This document shows, piece by piece, positions 33,956 to 42,885 of a stretch of 64,000 bases of DNA; position 1 is the stretch's first letter, and the number at the start of each line of letters is the position of its first letter. Below the pieces are notes generated by a model. It ran no database searches, was not told where the DNA came from, and saw nothing but the letters and a program-made list of their open reading frames with translations. A program made the translations under genes and the position numbers. The stretch is from JBBQUN01 sp963698395. GTDB lineage: Bacteria; Actinomycetota; Acidimicrobiia; Acidimicrobiales; SZUA-35. The stretch lies in assembly GCA_963698395.1 (NCBI GenBank), contig CAVOQQ010000008.1, forward strand, positions 744,001 to 808,000, written 5' to 3'.

Positions 33956-33972
33956 CCAGGGCACAACGTCCC
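33956..33972 (-). promoter_or_regulatory. DosR-like box before the arsR operon
   Basis: Read on the minus strand: GGGAC-GTTG-TGCCC-TGG, differing by a single base from the box before the hydrogenase operon (GTCG versus GTTG). The core ends 35 nt before the arsR ATG at 33923. Confidence 0.58.
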
Positions 33973-34010
33973 GAGCATTCATGGCAGACCCAGCTCGGCG
34001 GTCCCGTGCC

Positions 34011-34880
34011 TCAGTAGTCGGGCTGGGGTTCGGCCGCTTCGCGGCGGTGGGGGGCCGGGAGCGCGGCCTTCACCCGGCGTTGGGCCATTTGCGCTCGCCA
34101 GGATCGCACCTTCACCCCGTAGCGATAGCGGTGTCCGACCGTTCGACTCGTCGCCTCTCGGAACATCTCCACGATCTTCCTGCCGTCCTCACGCGAATCG
34201 TTGATGAACATCGGTTGGAAGAACTCGTAGCGAATCGTGGCCGGCTCGACGCTACCGCCCTCACCGAAGGTCGGGCAGTCGATGTAGACGGGCACGATCT
34301 TGGTTGTCGCTCCCACATAGCTCTCGAGCGTGCGCCGGTTCGGCTCGTGGATGTAGAGCGTGTGACCCTTCTTGGACGTCGCATTGTGGCGTGCGATCAG
34401 TGACATGACCGTCATCGAACCTTCGGTGTTCCGCACCGCTTCGAGCATTCGGAGCGCAAAGGCGTTCTTCCGGTTTCGATAGGCATGCACGTCAGCGGAG
34501 GGGTCCCCGTCCAGACGAGGCACGGTCTGGACGACAGAGGAGATGTTGCGAAGTGCGTCGATCACGGGAAACGCGCCGTCTCCGATGTCGAGCTCGATCT
34601 CGGAGATCATCTCGCTCACCACCTGGACGGTCGTCGCTCGACGGCCGAGCCCGATACGACCCAGCGTCTCGGCCAACACGGGCACGTCGGTGAACTGCCC
34701 GTGATCGGTGACGAAGACGAGTGATTCGCCGGCCTCGATCCAGCCTCGCAGGCCATGTTTGGAGACGAAGGACTCGAGATCCTCGCCGAAGCGGGCATGG
34801 CTCTCGGGCGTGATGATGATGTCCACCAAGCCCTGATCGACTCCCTTGCTGCCGTCATAGGTGTGCAGAGTCTGCGCCAT
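34011..34880 (-). CDS. Conserved-looking hypothetical protein; start uncertain
   Basis: 289 residues from the ATG at 34880. Soluble, mixed alpha/beta, with no family recognised: VDIIITPESHARFGEDLESF, GLRGWIEAGESLVFVTDHGQ, DAFAL-like helices, SKKGHTLYIHEPNRRTLESY and a basic C-terminus. The same frame stays open upstream to 35036 and reads as convincing protein (VDRIPSDEAPERWLEELPER, ALYDIYTHAIATRFPAFGTR) with no ATG, GTG or TTG. The true start is therefore probably near 35034 (a GTG one frame off) and an indel may hide it. It follows the arsR promoter region but is transcribed towards it. Confidence 0.6.
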   Translation of the reverse strand: MAQTLHTYDGSKGVDQGLVDIIITPESHARFGEDLESFVSKHGLRGWIEAGESLVFVTDHGQFTDVPVLAETLGRIGLGRRATTVQVVSEMISEIELDIGDGAFPVIDALRNISSVVQTVPRLDGDPSADVHAYRNRKNAFALRMLEAVRNTEGSMTVMSLIARHNATSKKGHTLYIHEPNRRTLESYVGATTKIVPVYIDCPTFGEGGSVEPATIRYEFFQPMFINDSREDGRKIVEMFREATSRTVGHRYRYGVKVRSWRAQMAQRRVKAALPAPHRREAAEPQPDY

Positions 34881-35160
34881 GGCGAACCGGGCCTCTTCGA
34901 ACGTTCGCGTCCCGAAGGCCGGAAAACGCGTGGCGATGGCGTGGGTGTAGATGTCGTAGAGCGCTCGCTCGGGCAGTTCTTCCAGCCAGCGCTCGGGTGC
35001 TTCATCGGATGGGATTCGGTCGACGATTCCCCCACGTTAGGCGATGGCGGCTCGACAACACGTTCCTCTCCTCGACTCTTCCCGACCCCGCCGTTCCCGA
35101 CTCCCGGCTGCTCTTCCCGACTCCCTGCTGCGACGACCGAACAGATCACCGCCGAATTGG

Positions 35161-35462
35161 GCCCGAGTCGCCGTGCTGGTGAACAACGCCGGTTGGGACT
35201 TGTTCGTGCCGTTCCTCCAGACGAATCCCGAAGACTGGACCCGGTTGATCGACATCAATCTCGTGGGCGCGCTCAACATGCACCATGCGGTGTTGCCGGG
35301 CATGGTCGAGCGGGGACACGATCGAGTCGTCAACATGCTCGTCTGACGCCGCTCGAGTCGGTTCATCAGGCGAGGCGGTCTGTGCCGCGTGCAAGGCGGG
35401 CATCGTGGCCTTCTCCAAGACGCTCGCTCGGGAACACTCCCGGCATGGCATCGGGAGCGACG
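35161..35462 (+). pseudogene. Fragment of a short-chain dehydrogenase/reductase
   Basis: VAVLVNNAGWDLFVPFLQTN, EDWTRLIDINLVGALNMHHA and VLPGMVERGHDRVVNM are the NNAG and catalytic Asn blocks of an SDR. After a frame change, SSDAARVGSSGEAVCAACKA and GIVAFSKTLAREHSRHGI give the Ser and tail, with CAACK where SDRs have YxxxK (Tyr replaced by Cys). The cofactor-binding TGxxxGIG start and the C-terminal third are absent. The preceding 60 bp are imperfect repeats of TTCCCGACTCCC. This is a decayed remnant between two minus-strand genes. Confidence 0.75.
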
Positions 35463-35482
35463 ACGCGACCCGCTCCGCCGAA

Positions 35483-36550
35483 TCAGCCGGTGCCCGCCGG
35501 CTCGCCGGCCGGTTCGAGTACAGCGTGAAAGACCACTCGTTTCTGCACGTGGTAGGCGACGGTGAACAAGGTCGCCTCGGTGAGGAGCTTGGCGATCGCG
35601 AGTCCCAGCCCAAGGCTCGTCAACGTTCGGAGCAGGGCGTAGTTCGCGGTGAGCAAGGCAACGACCAGCGATCCGTAGCGCAGCGCCGCCGTTTCCCACC
35701 GGCCCGAGTCGGCACCGTGAAACACGAAACGGCGGTTCATGATGAAGTTCACGGTGGCACTGACGAGGCGGGCAGCGACGACCGACAGTGCCAGATTGCC
35801 CGTGAGACCCATGAGCAAGAGGAGGAGCGCGAAGTCGACCACGAACGCCGTGATCGACGACAGGCTGAACTTGACGATCGGCCAGTAGACGCGGGCGGAA
35901 TCGATCAGTGGTCGGAAGTGGGAGGACTCGTTCTGATCGAGGTAGATCGTCTCGACCGGGACCTCGATGATCTCGATGCCATCCCGTCGAGCCTGGAGGA
36001 GCATGTTGAGCTCGTATTCGAACCGGTCGCCGTCGATTGCCTGGAGCCAGTCGTGGAGTCCCGGTGCGAAGGCCCGCAGCCCGGTTTGGGTATCGCCGAT
36101 CCGAGATCGAGTGGCGGCGGCGACGACCAGCCGGGTCGCGGCATTACCCAGGCGACTGCGCGCCGGCACGGTGCCGGTGAAGGCCCGCGACCCGAGCACG
36201 AGCGGAGCGTCGGTGGTGCGCAGGGCATCGGCAACGCGTTCGATGTCGGCAGCGGTGTGTTGTCCATCGCAGTCGGCCGAGACGATCGAATCATCGGGGA
36301 ACGCATCGCCGATCGCCGCGAAGCCGAACTTGAGCGCATGGCCCTTGCCCCGATTGCGATTCCTGTCCGGTCCCGGATAATGCAGGACGGTGGCATCGAG
36401 CCGACGCGCCCGTTCGAAGATGCCGGCGTAGTCGGGCCCACTGCCGTCGTCGACGATCACGATCCGTTGCGACGAGTGTGCCTCGGTGACCGATGTGAGG
36501 AGCTCGATGAGGCGTTCGCCGGGTTCGAAGGCGGGAATGAGGATGATCAT
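35483..36550 (-). CDS. Glycosyltransferase family 2 fused to GtrA domain
   Basis: 355 residues from the ATG at 36550. The GT-A part (1-225) has ILIPAFEPGERLIELL, RIVIVDDGSGPDY, GKGHALKFGFAAI and the metal-binding SADCDGQH (DxD-like), like dolichol-phosphate-mannose synthases. The C-terminal 120 residues form a four-helix GtrA module (LSSITAFVVDFALLLLLMGL, NFIMNRRFVFHG). Such fusions make and flip polyprenyl-phosphate-linked sugars for cell-surface glycans. It follows the phosphodiester glycosidase gene on the same strand by about 13 bp. Confidence 0.9.
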   Translation of the reverse strand: MIILIPAFEPGERLIELLTSVTEAHSSQRIVIVDDGSGPDYAGIFERARRLDATVLHYPGPDRNRNRGKGHALKFGFAAIGDAFPDDSIVSADCDGQHTAADIERVADALRTTDAPLVLGSRAFTGTVPARSRLGNAATRLVVAAATRSRIGDTQTGLRAFAPGLHDWLQAIDGDRFEYELNMLLQARRDGIEIIEVPVETIYLDQNESSHFRPLIDSARVYWPIVKFSLSSITAFVVDFALLLLLMGLTGNLALSVVAARLVSATVNFIMNRRFVFHGADSGRWETAALRYGSLVVALLTANYALLRTLTSLGLGLAIAKLLTEATLFTVAYHVQKRVVFHAVLEPAGEPAGTG

Positions 36551-36563
36551 GGCCGGCTGCCTT

Positions 36564-37591
36564 TCAACCGATGTAGATGATGTCGCTGGTGCCACGTTCT
36601 TGGCCCTTGCCAAGCGGGTCGTTGACCAGATCGCCGTTGAAGTACATGGTCGACGAGCCGCCGCCGTCGAGGTTGTAGGCGGTGGTCGCACCGAGGCCGA
36701 CGAAGATGTCGGCGAACTCGGTCATGGTGACGCCACGGCTGTACCCGGTGCTGCGACCGTCGACGACGACGAAGACGAAGTGGTTGTCGTCGATGACCCC
36801 GACGCCGGTGCGGGGCTGCTCACCCTGGATCGAGTGATTGCCGAAATTGGTGTCGATCTCGACGTTCTCGATCCCGTCGACCACGACGCCACCGTCGACG
36901 AGTGCCGGTCCGAACGACCACGTGTTCCACGCTCCGTCGGCGAGCAGCTGATCGGCACTCGTGGTCGTCTCGTCGTAGACGGTCATGGATCCGTCGGTGT
37001 ACATGACGAGGCCGGCGCGGGCGCCGTCATCGCGGAAGGCGACGCCGTTGCGGATCACGATGCCTGAATCTCGGAACCCGTAGTAGTCGCCGTTGATGGC
37101 GAACACGGCGTCGTAGTACTCGGCGATGTCCGAGGTGTTGGCAACGATGTTGGTGCCGAAGGAGTTCTCGGCGAAGCCCGATCGAACGGTCGTTGCGTCG
37201 TCGAGGACGACATCGGCAACGTAGTAGGTCACCGTGTCGGCGCCGCTTCCGGTCACCACGGTGGTGATCTCGATCGAGAGCCCGTCGGACTGGTAGCTGT
37301 CGGCGGTGACCGTCGGCGTGTCGGACGCAGACGTCGAGGCATCGTCGCCGACCGCTCGGTCCGATACGACCGACGCAGAACCGTTGACAGCACGCCACCG
37401 TCGTCGGTCGATTCGAGGACCGACGATTCATAGGCAGCGACGTCGTCGATCTCGACGTGGTCGATCACGAACCGGTCCAGCGCCCACCACGACATGGCCG
37501 AAGCGCCGACGACCACGAGTCCGAGTGCGGTCAGCAGAGCCCGCATGACGATACGGCGCCGGCTCGGCGGGACCGACCTGCTGCGAGTCAC
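36564..37591 (-). CDS. Phosphodiester glycosidase (NAGPA-like), one frameshift
   Basis: The N-terminal frame from 37591 gives a membrane anchor (ALLTALGLVVVGASAMSWWA) and a short linker up to LSTVLRR. The second frame carries the NAGPA/DUF2233 domain: AVFAINGDYYGFRDSGIVIR, GVGVIDDNHFVFVVVDGRST, GVTMTEFADIFVGLGATTAY and NLDGGGSSTMYFNGDLVND. The shift lies near 37370. Members hydrolyse sugar-phosphodiester bonds (uncovering enzyme) or act on exopolysaccharide. Corrected length is about 340 residues. It overlaps the CotH gene by four bases and belongs to the same minus-strand group as the glycosyltransferase. Confidence 0.82.
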
Positions 37592-38859
37592 GGGAAGACC
37601 TGGCTGATGGTGGCAGCGTCAGCGGCCACGGCGTCGGGGTCGATCAGCTGCGGCACGGTCTCGAGGAGCGCCATCCAGTCGGCGAGGACCGCTTCGGCAG
37701 CGCCACTGTCGAACAACTGGGCATCGAGATCGGTCAACGCTGCGGTGTACAGCGCAAGGAACGAGTCGTTCGCCTTGAATCGCTCGACGAGGACGTTCGA
37801 CTGCTGCTGACCACCGGGCAGGCGACCGCCGGCAGCGCCCTCGGGTGCGGTCGGTCCCGCTGTCGGTTGTTCACCGACGGGCCGGCCACCGACGCCCTCG
37901 TTGGTGGCACCGAAGGCGAGGTTGAGATCCCACGGCACCACGGTGAACTGTTCCGTTTCGATGTCGTAGTACAGGTAGGCGTTGTTGCCGGGGCCGTCGA
38001 TGTCGTCGAAGTTGTCGACCAGATCCATCATGGCCAGGTAGCGAGCGAACGCTTCGACGTCGAGACGCTCGGGCAGTTCCGCCGCAAACGTCGCATCGTC
38101 GGCGTTGTTGATGAAGTCGAGGAAGTCGATGAGCGGCGTGAGGTCGGTGTCGTCCTTGCCTGCTTCCTGGTCGAAGACATCGTCGTACGACTCGGGGTCG
38201 TCACCACGGTAGGACCAGTCCCCGGTGCTCTCCGCCTTGTAGAGCGCTCCCTCGCCAGCGAAGGTGGCTGCCATCCAGGTGTCGTCAGGGTGTTCGACCA
38301 CGAGACGTAGCACCGGAGCACTGCCGTTGGCGGAGAACGAAACGCTGATCGCCTGCTCGGTCGCGAGCCCGGCATCGCCGAGCAGCTCGAGCGCCACCGC
38401 CTCGTTCAACGCGGTGGCGGTGGTGTTGGACCGCACCACGAGGTCGGTGTAACCCTCGTGATTCTGGTCGTCGACGTACTTGTCGAGACGAATGAGCCAC
38501 GGGAGTCCTTCGGGAAGCGAGTCGGTGCTGACGCCGCGAAGCGACGAGTTGCCCTTCAACCGAAGTCCGACGCTGTCGTAGGTCGATCCGTCGATGGTGA
38601 CCGTGGCCTCGATCCACTCCTTCTCGTCGTCGCTGAGGTAGGTGGCGATCATGTCGGCAACGTCCGTGTCATCGATCTCGATGGCGATCTCGTGCACGAC
38701 GCCGGCATCGAACACCGACCCGGGATCGGCCCGTTCGGTGGAGACGGCAGCATCGTCGCTCAGATTCGACGAAGCGCCTTCGGCGACGGTCGTGCCGCAG
38801 GCGCTGACGGCCAGCACGATGGCGACGAGCAGGGGAAGGGGGAGGTATCGAGGGCTCAT
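37588..38859 (-). CDS. CotH-kinase-family lipoprotein
   Basis: 423 residues from the ATG at 38859 (a TTG three codons upstream is possible). Lipoprotein signal LLVAIVLAVSACG with lipobox VSAC. CotH landmarks: VGLRLKGNSSLRG, LPWLIRLDKYVDDQNHEGYT, ALNEAVALELLGDAGL, ALYKAE, then LMMDLVDNFDDIDGPGNNAY-like catalytic block and FTVVPWDLNLAFG. CotH proteins are extracellular protein kinases in spore coats, and related proteins occur with polyphosphate genes in actinobacteria. It is divergent from DUF4956 and VTC genes, the usual partners. Confidence 0.9.
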   Translation of the reverse strand: MSPRYLPLPLLVAIVLAVSACGTTVAEGASSNLSDDAAVSTERADPGSVFDAGVVHEIAIEIDDTDVADMIATYLSDDEKEWIEATVTIDGSTYDSVGLRLKGNSSLRGVSTDSLPEGLPWLIRLDKYVDDQNHEGYTDLVVRSNTTATALNEAVALELLGDAGLATEQAISVSFSANGSAPVLRLVVEHPDDTWMAATFAGEGALYKAESTGDWSYRGDDPESYDDVFDQEAGKDDTDLTPLIDFLDFINNADDATFAAELPERLDVEAFARYLAMMDLVDNFDDIDGPGNNAYLYYDIETEQFTVVPWDLNLAFGATNEGVGGRPVGEQPTAGPTAPEGAAGGRLPGGQQQSNVLVERFKANDSFLALYTAALTDLDAQLFDSGAAEAVLADWMALLETVPQLIDPDAVAADAATISQVFP

Positions 38860-38955
38860 ACCGACCAATCAACGGCATCGAACTGAGATGCCCCGCACAA
38901 TGGGCCGTGAATTGGCTGAGAGCCCTTGCCCGACTGGGTCGGCCGGGCCAGTGCC

Positions 38956-39005
38956 GATGCTCTGCTGCCTGCGCTGATGCTCTGCTGCCTGCGCTGATGC
39001 TCTGC
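38956..39005. repeat. 20-bp tandem repeat, 2.5 copies
   Basis: GATGCTCTGCTGCCTGCGCT is present twice with a half copy following, in the region between the divergent CotH and DUF4956 genes. It may affect spacing of the divergent promoters. Confidence 0.85.
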
Positions 39006-39086
39006 GAGTTCCGCGGCCACTCTCAGCGAACTCTCGGGTTGGGGCGACACGATCGTTGCCGTCACGAACCATCAGGAGCCAGAACA

Positions 39087-39707
39087 ATGTCCGCACCAAT
39101 CCTCTTCGGTCTCGACCTCATCGCCATCAGCGTGTTGGTCTTCGGTCTCTACTTCCCGCGCCACCGCCGGCGGGACCTGCTCGTTGCCTTCCTCGTCGTG
39201 AACGTCGGCGTGATGGCCGTTGCCAACGCACTCGGTTCCACCGAGGCCTCCGCCGGCTTGGGACTGGGGCTGTTCGGTGTGCTGTCGATCATTCGCCTCC
39301 GCTCGTCCGAGCTCGATCAACACGAGGTGGCCTACTTCTTCGCCGCGCTCTCGCTGGGCCTGCTCGGCGGCATCACCGTGACACCCGCCTGGCTCACACC
39401 GGCGCTGATGGCAGTGCTCGTCGGGGTCGTGTTCGTCTCCGACCATCCACGGCTCTTCGGCGGCTACCGCCGCCAGACGATGACGCTCGACCGTGCCTTC
39501 ACGAACGAGGCACTGCTGGTCGATCACCTCGAGCAGCTGCTCGCCGCCCGGGTCCATCATGTGACGATCCGCAAAGTCGATCTGGTGCGCGACACGACTT
39601 CGGTCGAGGTCCGATTCGAGCTTGCACGACCATCGCATGACCTCGGTGCCCATGAAGCCGTCGAGAGTTCACCGACCACGGCGCCCGAGGCGGAGCTGCT
39701 TCGATGA
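39087..39707 (+). CDS. DUF4956-family membrane protein
   Basis: 206 residues. Four or five hydrophobic helices at the N-terminus (ILFGLDLIAISVLVFGLYFP, LLVAFLVVNVGVMAVANALG, GLGLFGVLSIIRLRSSEL, ALMAVLVGVVFVSDHP), then a soluble tail LEQLLAARVHHVTIRKVDLV with SVEVRFEL. The G-LFG-LSIIRLRS-E block is the DUF4956 signature; the family is regularly paired with VTC polyphosphate polymerases. The ATG at 39087 has AGGAG at fitting distance. It overlaps the next gene by ATGA. Confidence 0.87.
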   Translation: MSAPILFGLDLIAISVLVFGLYFPRHRRRDLLVAFLVVNVGVMAVANALGSTEASAGLGLGLFGVLSIIRLRSSELDQHEVAYFFAALSLGLLGGITVTPAWLTPALMAVLVGVVFVSDHPRLFGGYRRQTMTLDRAFTNEALLVDHLEQLLAARVHHVTIRKVDLVRDTTSVEVRFELARPSHDLGAHEAVESSPTTAPEAELLR

Positions 39708-40591
39708 CGAGCGAGACCGTGAAGCCCGACAATGGCCGATTCGGCTCCTGGCTGGCCGATCTCGCGACCGTCACGCTGGAGGACCTCGACCACGCAGCAT
39801 CACTGCAAACGCGGGTCGATCGGAAGTACCTGATCACACGAACTGACCTCGACGACCTGATGTCCAACCCGGCGTCCGACGTGATCGTCGGCAACACCGG
39901 CGCCTCCGACGCTCGGAATGCGATGCAGGCACTCGAGATCGATGGGCGTCGGCAGTTCGGCTACTGGTCCACCTACTTCGACACGGCGCAGTTGGATTCG
40001 TTCTTCGACGCGGCGAGGCAACGACCGCACCGATTCAAGGTCAGGGTTCGGACGTACCTCGACGGTGGCTCGACCTATCTCGAGGTCAAGACTCGGAGTC
40101 GTCGTGGCGAGACCGTGAAGTCGCGTCGGCCCACCGACCTCGCGGCACACGACCAACTCTCGCCAAGCGACCGTCGCTTCATCGTCGACACGCTCGATCA
40201 TCGACTGGATCGGCACCCGCAGTCCGCGACCGCTCGACTCGACCTGGAGGCCGTGACGGTCGGTCTTCGACCGACGATGACGACCGAGTATCACCGAACC
40301 ACGCTCCTCGTCGCCGACACGAGCCGAGCAACGATCGACCATGCGCTCACGATGGCGGTGCGCGATGGCGTGTCCCGACAGCTGGTCGACCAGGTCGTCG
40401 TCGAGACCAAATCGAGTCACCGGCCGTCACCGATCGATCGCCTGCTCTGGGAGCGCGGCCTCCGGCCGGTCAAGTTCTCCAAGTACGGCACCGGTCTGGT
40501 CTTGCTTCGCCCAGAGCTTCCGGGGTCCAAGTGGAACCGCGTCCTGCGCCAACAGCTCGACTGGCTGCCCGCCGATCCGCAACCCAGGTAG
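39704..40591 (+). CDS. VTC-domain polyphosphate polymerase
   Basis: 295 residues. VTC tunnel-fold motifs: LQTRVDRKYLITRTDLDDLM (R-x-D-R-K-Y), YWSTYFDTAQLDSFFDA, RPHRFKVRVRTYLDGGSTYL, EVKTRSRRGETVKSR (ExK) and VVETKSSHRPSPIDRLLW with a final PVKFSKYGTGL. These basic and acidic residues line the triphosphate tunnel. The family makes polyphosphate from nucleotide triphosphate in yeast; bacterial DUF4956-linked members are believed similar. It is translationally coupled to DUF4956 and convergent with the histidine kinase. Confidence 0.9.
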   Translation: MTSETVKPDNGRFGSWLADLATVTLEDLDHAASLQTRVDRKYLITRTDLDDLMSNPASDVIVGNTGASDARNAMQALEIDGRRQFGYWSTYFDTAQLDSFFDAARQRPHRFKVRVRTYLDGGSTYLEVKTRSRRGETVKSRRPTDLAAHDQLSPSDRRFIVDTLDHRLDRHPQSATARLDLEAVTVGLRPTMTTEYHRTTLLVADTSRATIDHALTMAVRDGVSRQLVDQVVVETKSSHRPSPIDRLLWERGLRPVKFSKYGTGLVLLRPELPGSKWNRVLRQQLDWLPADPQPR

Positions 40592-40623
40592 CCGTCCACC
40601 GAATCAGCCCTTCGTGAGGTACC

Positions 40624-42066
40624 TCAGGGAGCAAGCGGCAGGGAAATGGTGACGACGGTGCCCTTGCCGGGGCTGCTGTCGACACCGAGCGTGCCCCCGT
40701 GGGCGGTCACCACGCTGTCGGCGATCGAAAGCCCGAGACCGCTGCCGCCCTTGTGGCGACTGCGCGAGGGGTCAGCCCGGTAGAACCGTTCGGTGACCCG
40801 GGCAACCACGTCGGCCGCCATGCCATCACCGTCGTCAGCGATCGTGACGACGGCTCGGTCGTCGAAACGCCTGGTGGTGACGGTGACTGTGGCGGTGGGA
40901 CCGGTGTGCAGGATGGCATTGGTGGTGATGTTGGCGAAGACCTGACGGAGGAGGTCTTCGTCGCCCTCGACCACGAGATCCTCCGTGGCGATGTCGGTCT
41001 CGATCGTCCGCTCCGGATGCGTGGCTCGAGCATCGGCGAGGGTGTCCTGGGCCAGCGAGGTGAGGCTGACCGGCCGGGCGGCGATGGTCGGGTCGCGATC
41101 GAGCTTGGCGAGGTTCAGCATGTCGGCGATCAGACGAGACATGCGTTGGCTTTCCTGTTCGGTGCGCCGCATGGCGTCGTCGAGTTCCGCTGGATCCTCG
41201 AGCCCGCCGAAGCGATAGAGCTCGGCGTAGCCGCGAATGGTGGCGACCGGGGTGCGCAACTCGTGGGAGGCGTCGGCGATGAAATGGCGGAGCTTCTCCT
41301 CGGCTTTGGTCCGTTGCTCGAACGAGGTCTCGATGCGGCCGAGCATGGTGTTCAGGGCGTGGCCGAGCTGACCGGCCTCGGTGCGCGGATCGGCATCGGC
41401 GATCCGTTCGGAGAGGTCGCCGGCGGCGATGGCTTCGGCCGTGGCGGTCATGCGCTTGATCGGGGCGATGCCCAGGCGAAGTACCCACCAGGTGACGAGG
41501 GCCAGCGCCAGCGTGATGGCAGCGACGGTGAGCGCAACGACCGTTCTCAGATCGGCCACCGTGGCGTTGACCCCGTCGAGGGGGATCGCCGTGATGAAGA
41601 GCTCGCCCCTGCCGGAATCGGTGGCGATGGCACGGTACTCGAGGTCGGCCCCCGTGGCGTCGACGGTGATGGGTCGTCCGATCGACTCGCGGGCGGTTGC
41701 GGGGTCGATCGCCGGCGGGGCCAACTCGATGCCGGTGCTGTTCGGCGGGAAGAACGTGAGCAGGGTGCCGTCCGCTTGGAGTACCCCTTCGTACGTGTCG
41801 CTGAGCCGGTCGGGAGCAGTGGCCGGTGCGCCGACGCGATCCGGTCCGCCGTGGATGCCTTCTCGGTCGAATCCCTCGGTGCGCTCCGGCGTGGCCGCCA
41901 CGGTCAATCGGTCGTCGATCTGATCGGTGAGCTGATCGCGCGTGGCGTTGACGACGACCAAGGCGATCACGATCTGGAGGACCGCAATGCATCCGATGCC
42001 GACGAGGAGCCGGGTGCGGAGGTTCAGTGATCTCACCGTTGCCGCCCGGCGCTCATGGCTGGACAC
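40624..42066 (-). CDS. Sensor histidine kinase
   Basis: 480 residues from a GTG at 42066. TM1 at about 17-37, a periplasmic domain of about 130 residues, TM2 (VVALTVAAITLALALVTWWV), HAMP (GIAPIKRMTATAEAIAAGDL), HisKA (FIADASHELRTPVATIRGYA, His at about 268) and HATPase_c with N box (NITTNAILHTG), G1 (VTIADDGDGM) and G2 (KGGSGLGLSI). Similar to the PrrB/MprB/TcrY type of actinobacteria. It overlaps the response regulator gene by 14 bases, so they form a pair. The stimulus is unknown. Confidence 0.93.
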   Translation of the reverse strand: MSSHERRAATVRSLNLRTRLLVGIGCIAVLQIVIALVVVNATRDQLTDQIDDRLTVAATPERTEGFDREGIHGGPDRVGAPATAPDRLSDTYEGVLQADGTLLTFFPPNSTGIELAPPAIDPATARESIGRPITVDATGADLEYRAIATDSGRGELFITAIPLDGVNATVADLRTVVALTVAAITLALALVTWWVLRLGIAPIKRMTATAEAIAAGDLSERIADADPRTEAGQLGHALNTMLGRIETSFEQRTKAEEKLRHFIADASHELRTPVATIRGYAELYRFGGLEDPAELDDAMRRTEQESQRMSRLIADMLNLAKLDRDPTIAARPVSLTSLAQDTLADARATHPERTIETDIATEDLVVEGDEDLLRQVFANITTNAILHTGPTATVTVTTRRFDDRAVVTIADDGDGMAADVVARVTERFYRADPSRSRHKGGSGLGLSIADSVVTAHGGTLGVDSSPGKGTVVTISLPLAP

Positions 42067-42739
42067 GCATGGTGTACCCGGCGCCGCGGATGGTGTGGAT
42101 CAGTTTCGGTTCGGTGGTGTCGAGCTTGCGCCGCAGATAGCCGATGTAGGTCTCGACGATGCCGCCGTCGCCATCGAAGTCGTACTCCCAGACGTGGTCG
42201 AGGATCTGCGCCTTGGACAGGACACGGCCGTGGTTGATGAGGAGGTAGCGCAGCAGCTTGTACTCGGTGGGGGAGAGATGGACGTGCTCTCCGGCCTTGA
42301 GGACGATGTGGGCATCGTCGTCGAGGCTGAGATCTTCGAGTTCGAGAATCTCGCGGTCGTGATTGATGCCGCCGGTGCGGCGCAGAACGGCGGTGGCCCG
42401 AGCGACGAGTTCTTCGAGGCTGAACGGCTTCTCGAGATAGTCGTCGCCACCGAGCGTCAGCCCCCGGACCTTGTCGTCGGTGGAGTCGCGCGCCGTGAGG
42501 AACAGCACGGGAGTGTGGTCGTTGTCGGCTCTGAGTCGACGACAGACCTCGAATCCATCGAGGTCTGGCATCATGACATCCAACACCACGAGGTCTGGTT
42601 TGGTTTCGGCGATGGCGACGAGCGCCGCTCGTCCGTTGGCGGCCGCGCTGATCTCGAAGCCATGGTGGCGAAGGGCGGCGCAGAGCATGGACCGGAGGTT
42701 GTCCTCGTCGTCGACGACGAGAAGATGTTCACCGGCCAT
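42053..42739 (-). CDS. OmpR-family response regulator
   Basis: 228 residues. Receiver domain HLLVVDDEDNLRSMLCAALR (acidic pair), LVVLDVMMPDLDGFEV (phospho-Asp about 53), VLFLTARDS and KPFSLEELVARATAVLRR (Lys). Winged-helix output: LSLDDDAHIVLKAGEHVHLS, PTEYKLLRYLLINHGRVLSK, FDGDGGIVETYIGYLRRKLD and IRGAGYTMR. It is encoded just before its kinase on the same strand. Likely targets include the neighbouring lipoprotein gene, transcribed away at 42886 on the same strand, but no sites were identified. Confidence 0.94.
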   Translation of the reverse strand: MAGEHLLVVDDEDNLRSMLCAALRHHGFEISAAANGRAALVAIAETKPDLVVLDVMMPDLDGFEVCRRLRADNDHTPVLFLTARDSTDDKVRGLTLGGDDYLEKPFSLEELVARATAVLRRTGGINHDREILELEDLSLDDDAHIVLKAGEHVHLSPTEYKLLRYLLINHGRVLSKAQILDHVWEYDFDGDGGIVETYIGYLRRKLDTTEPKLIHTIRGAGYTMRVQP

Positions 42740-42885
42740 GTCGCTGCCCGGCCTGCACGGTTCGATCGTTGTCTTTCATGCGATCAGTCAAACAGCCGAA
42801 ACCGAGAGTTTGCTGAGAACGTGCCGAGAGACTGCTGGACGTCAGGTTGCCCGCAGGCCGATCAGTGGGCTCCTGGCGTCCGCGT

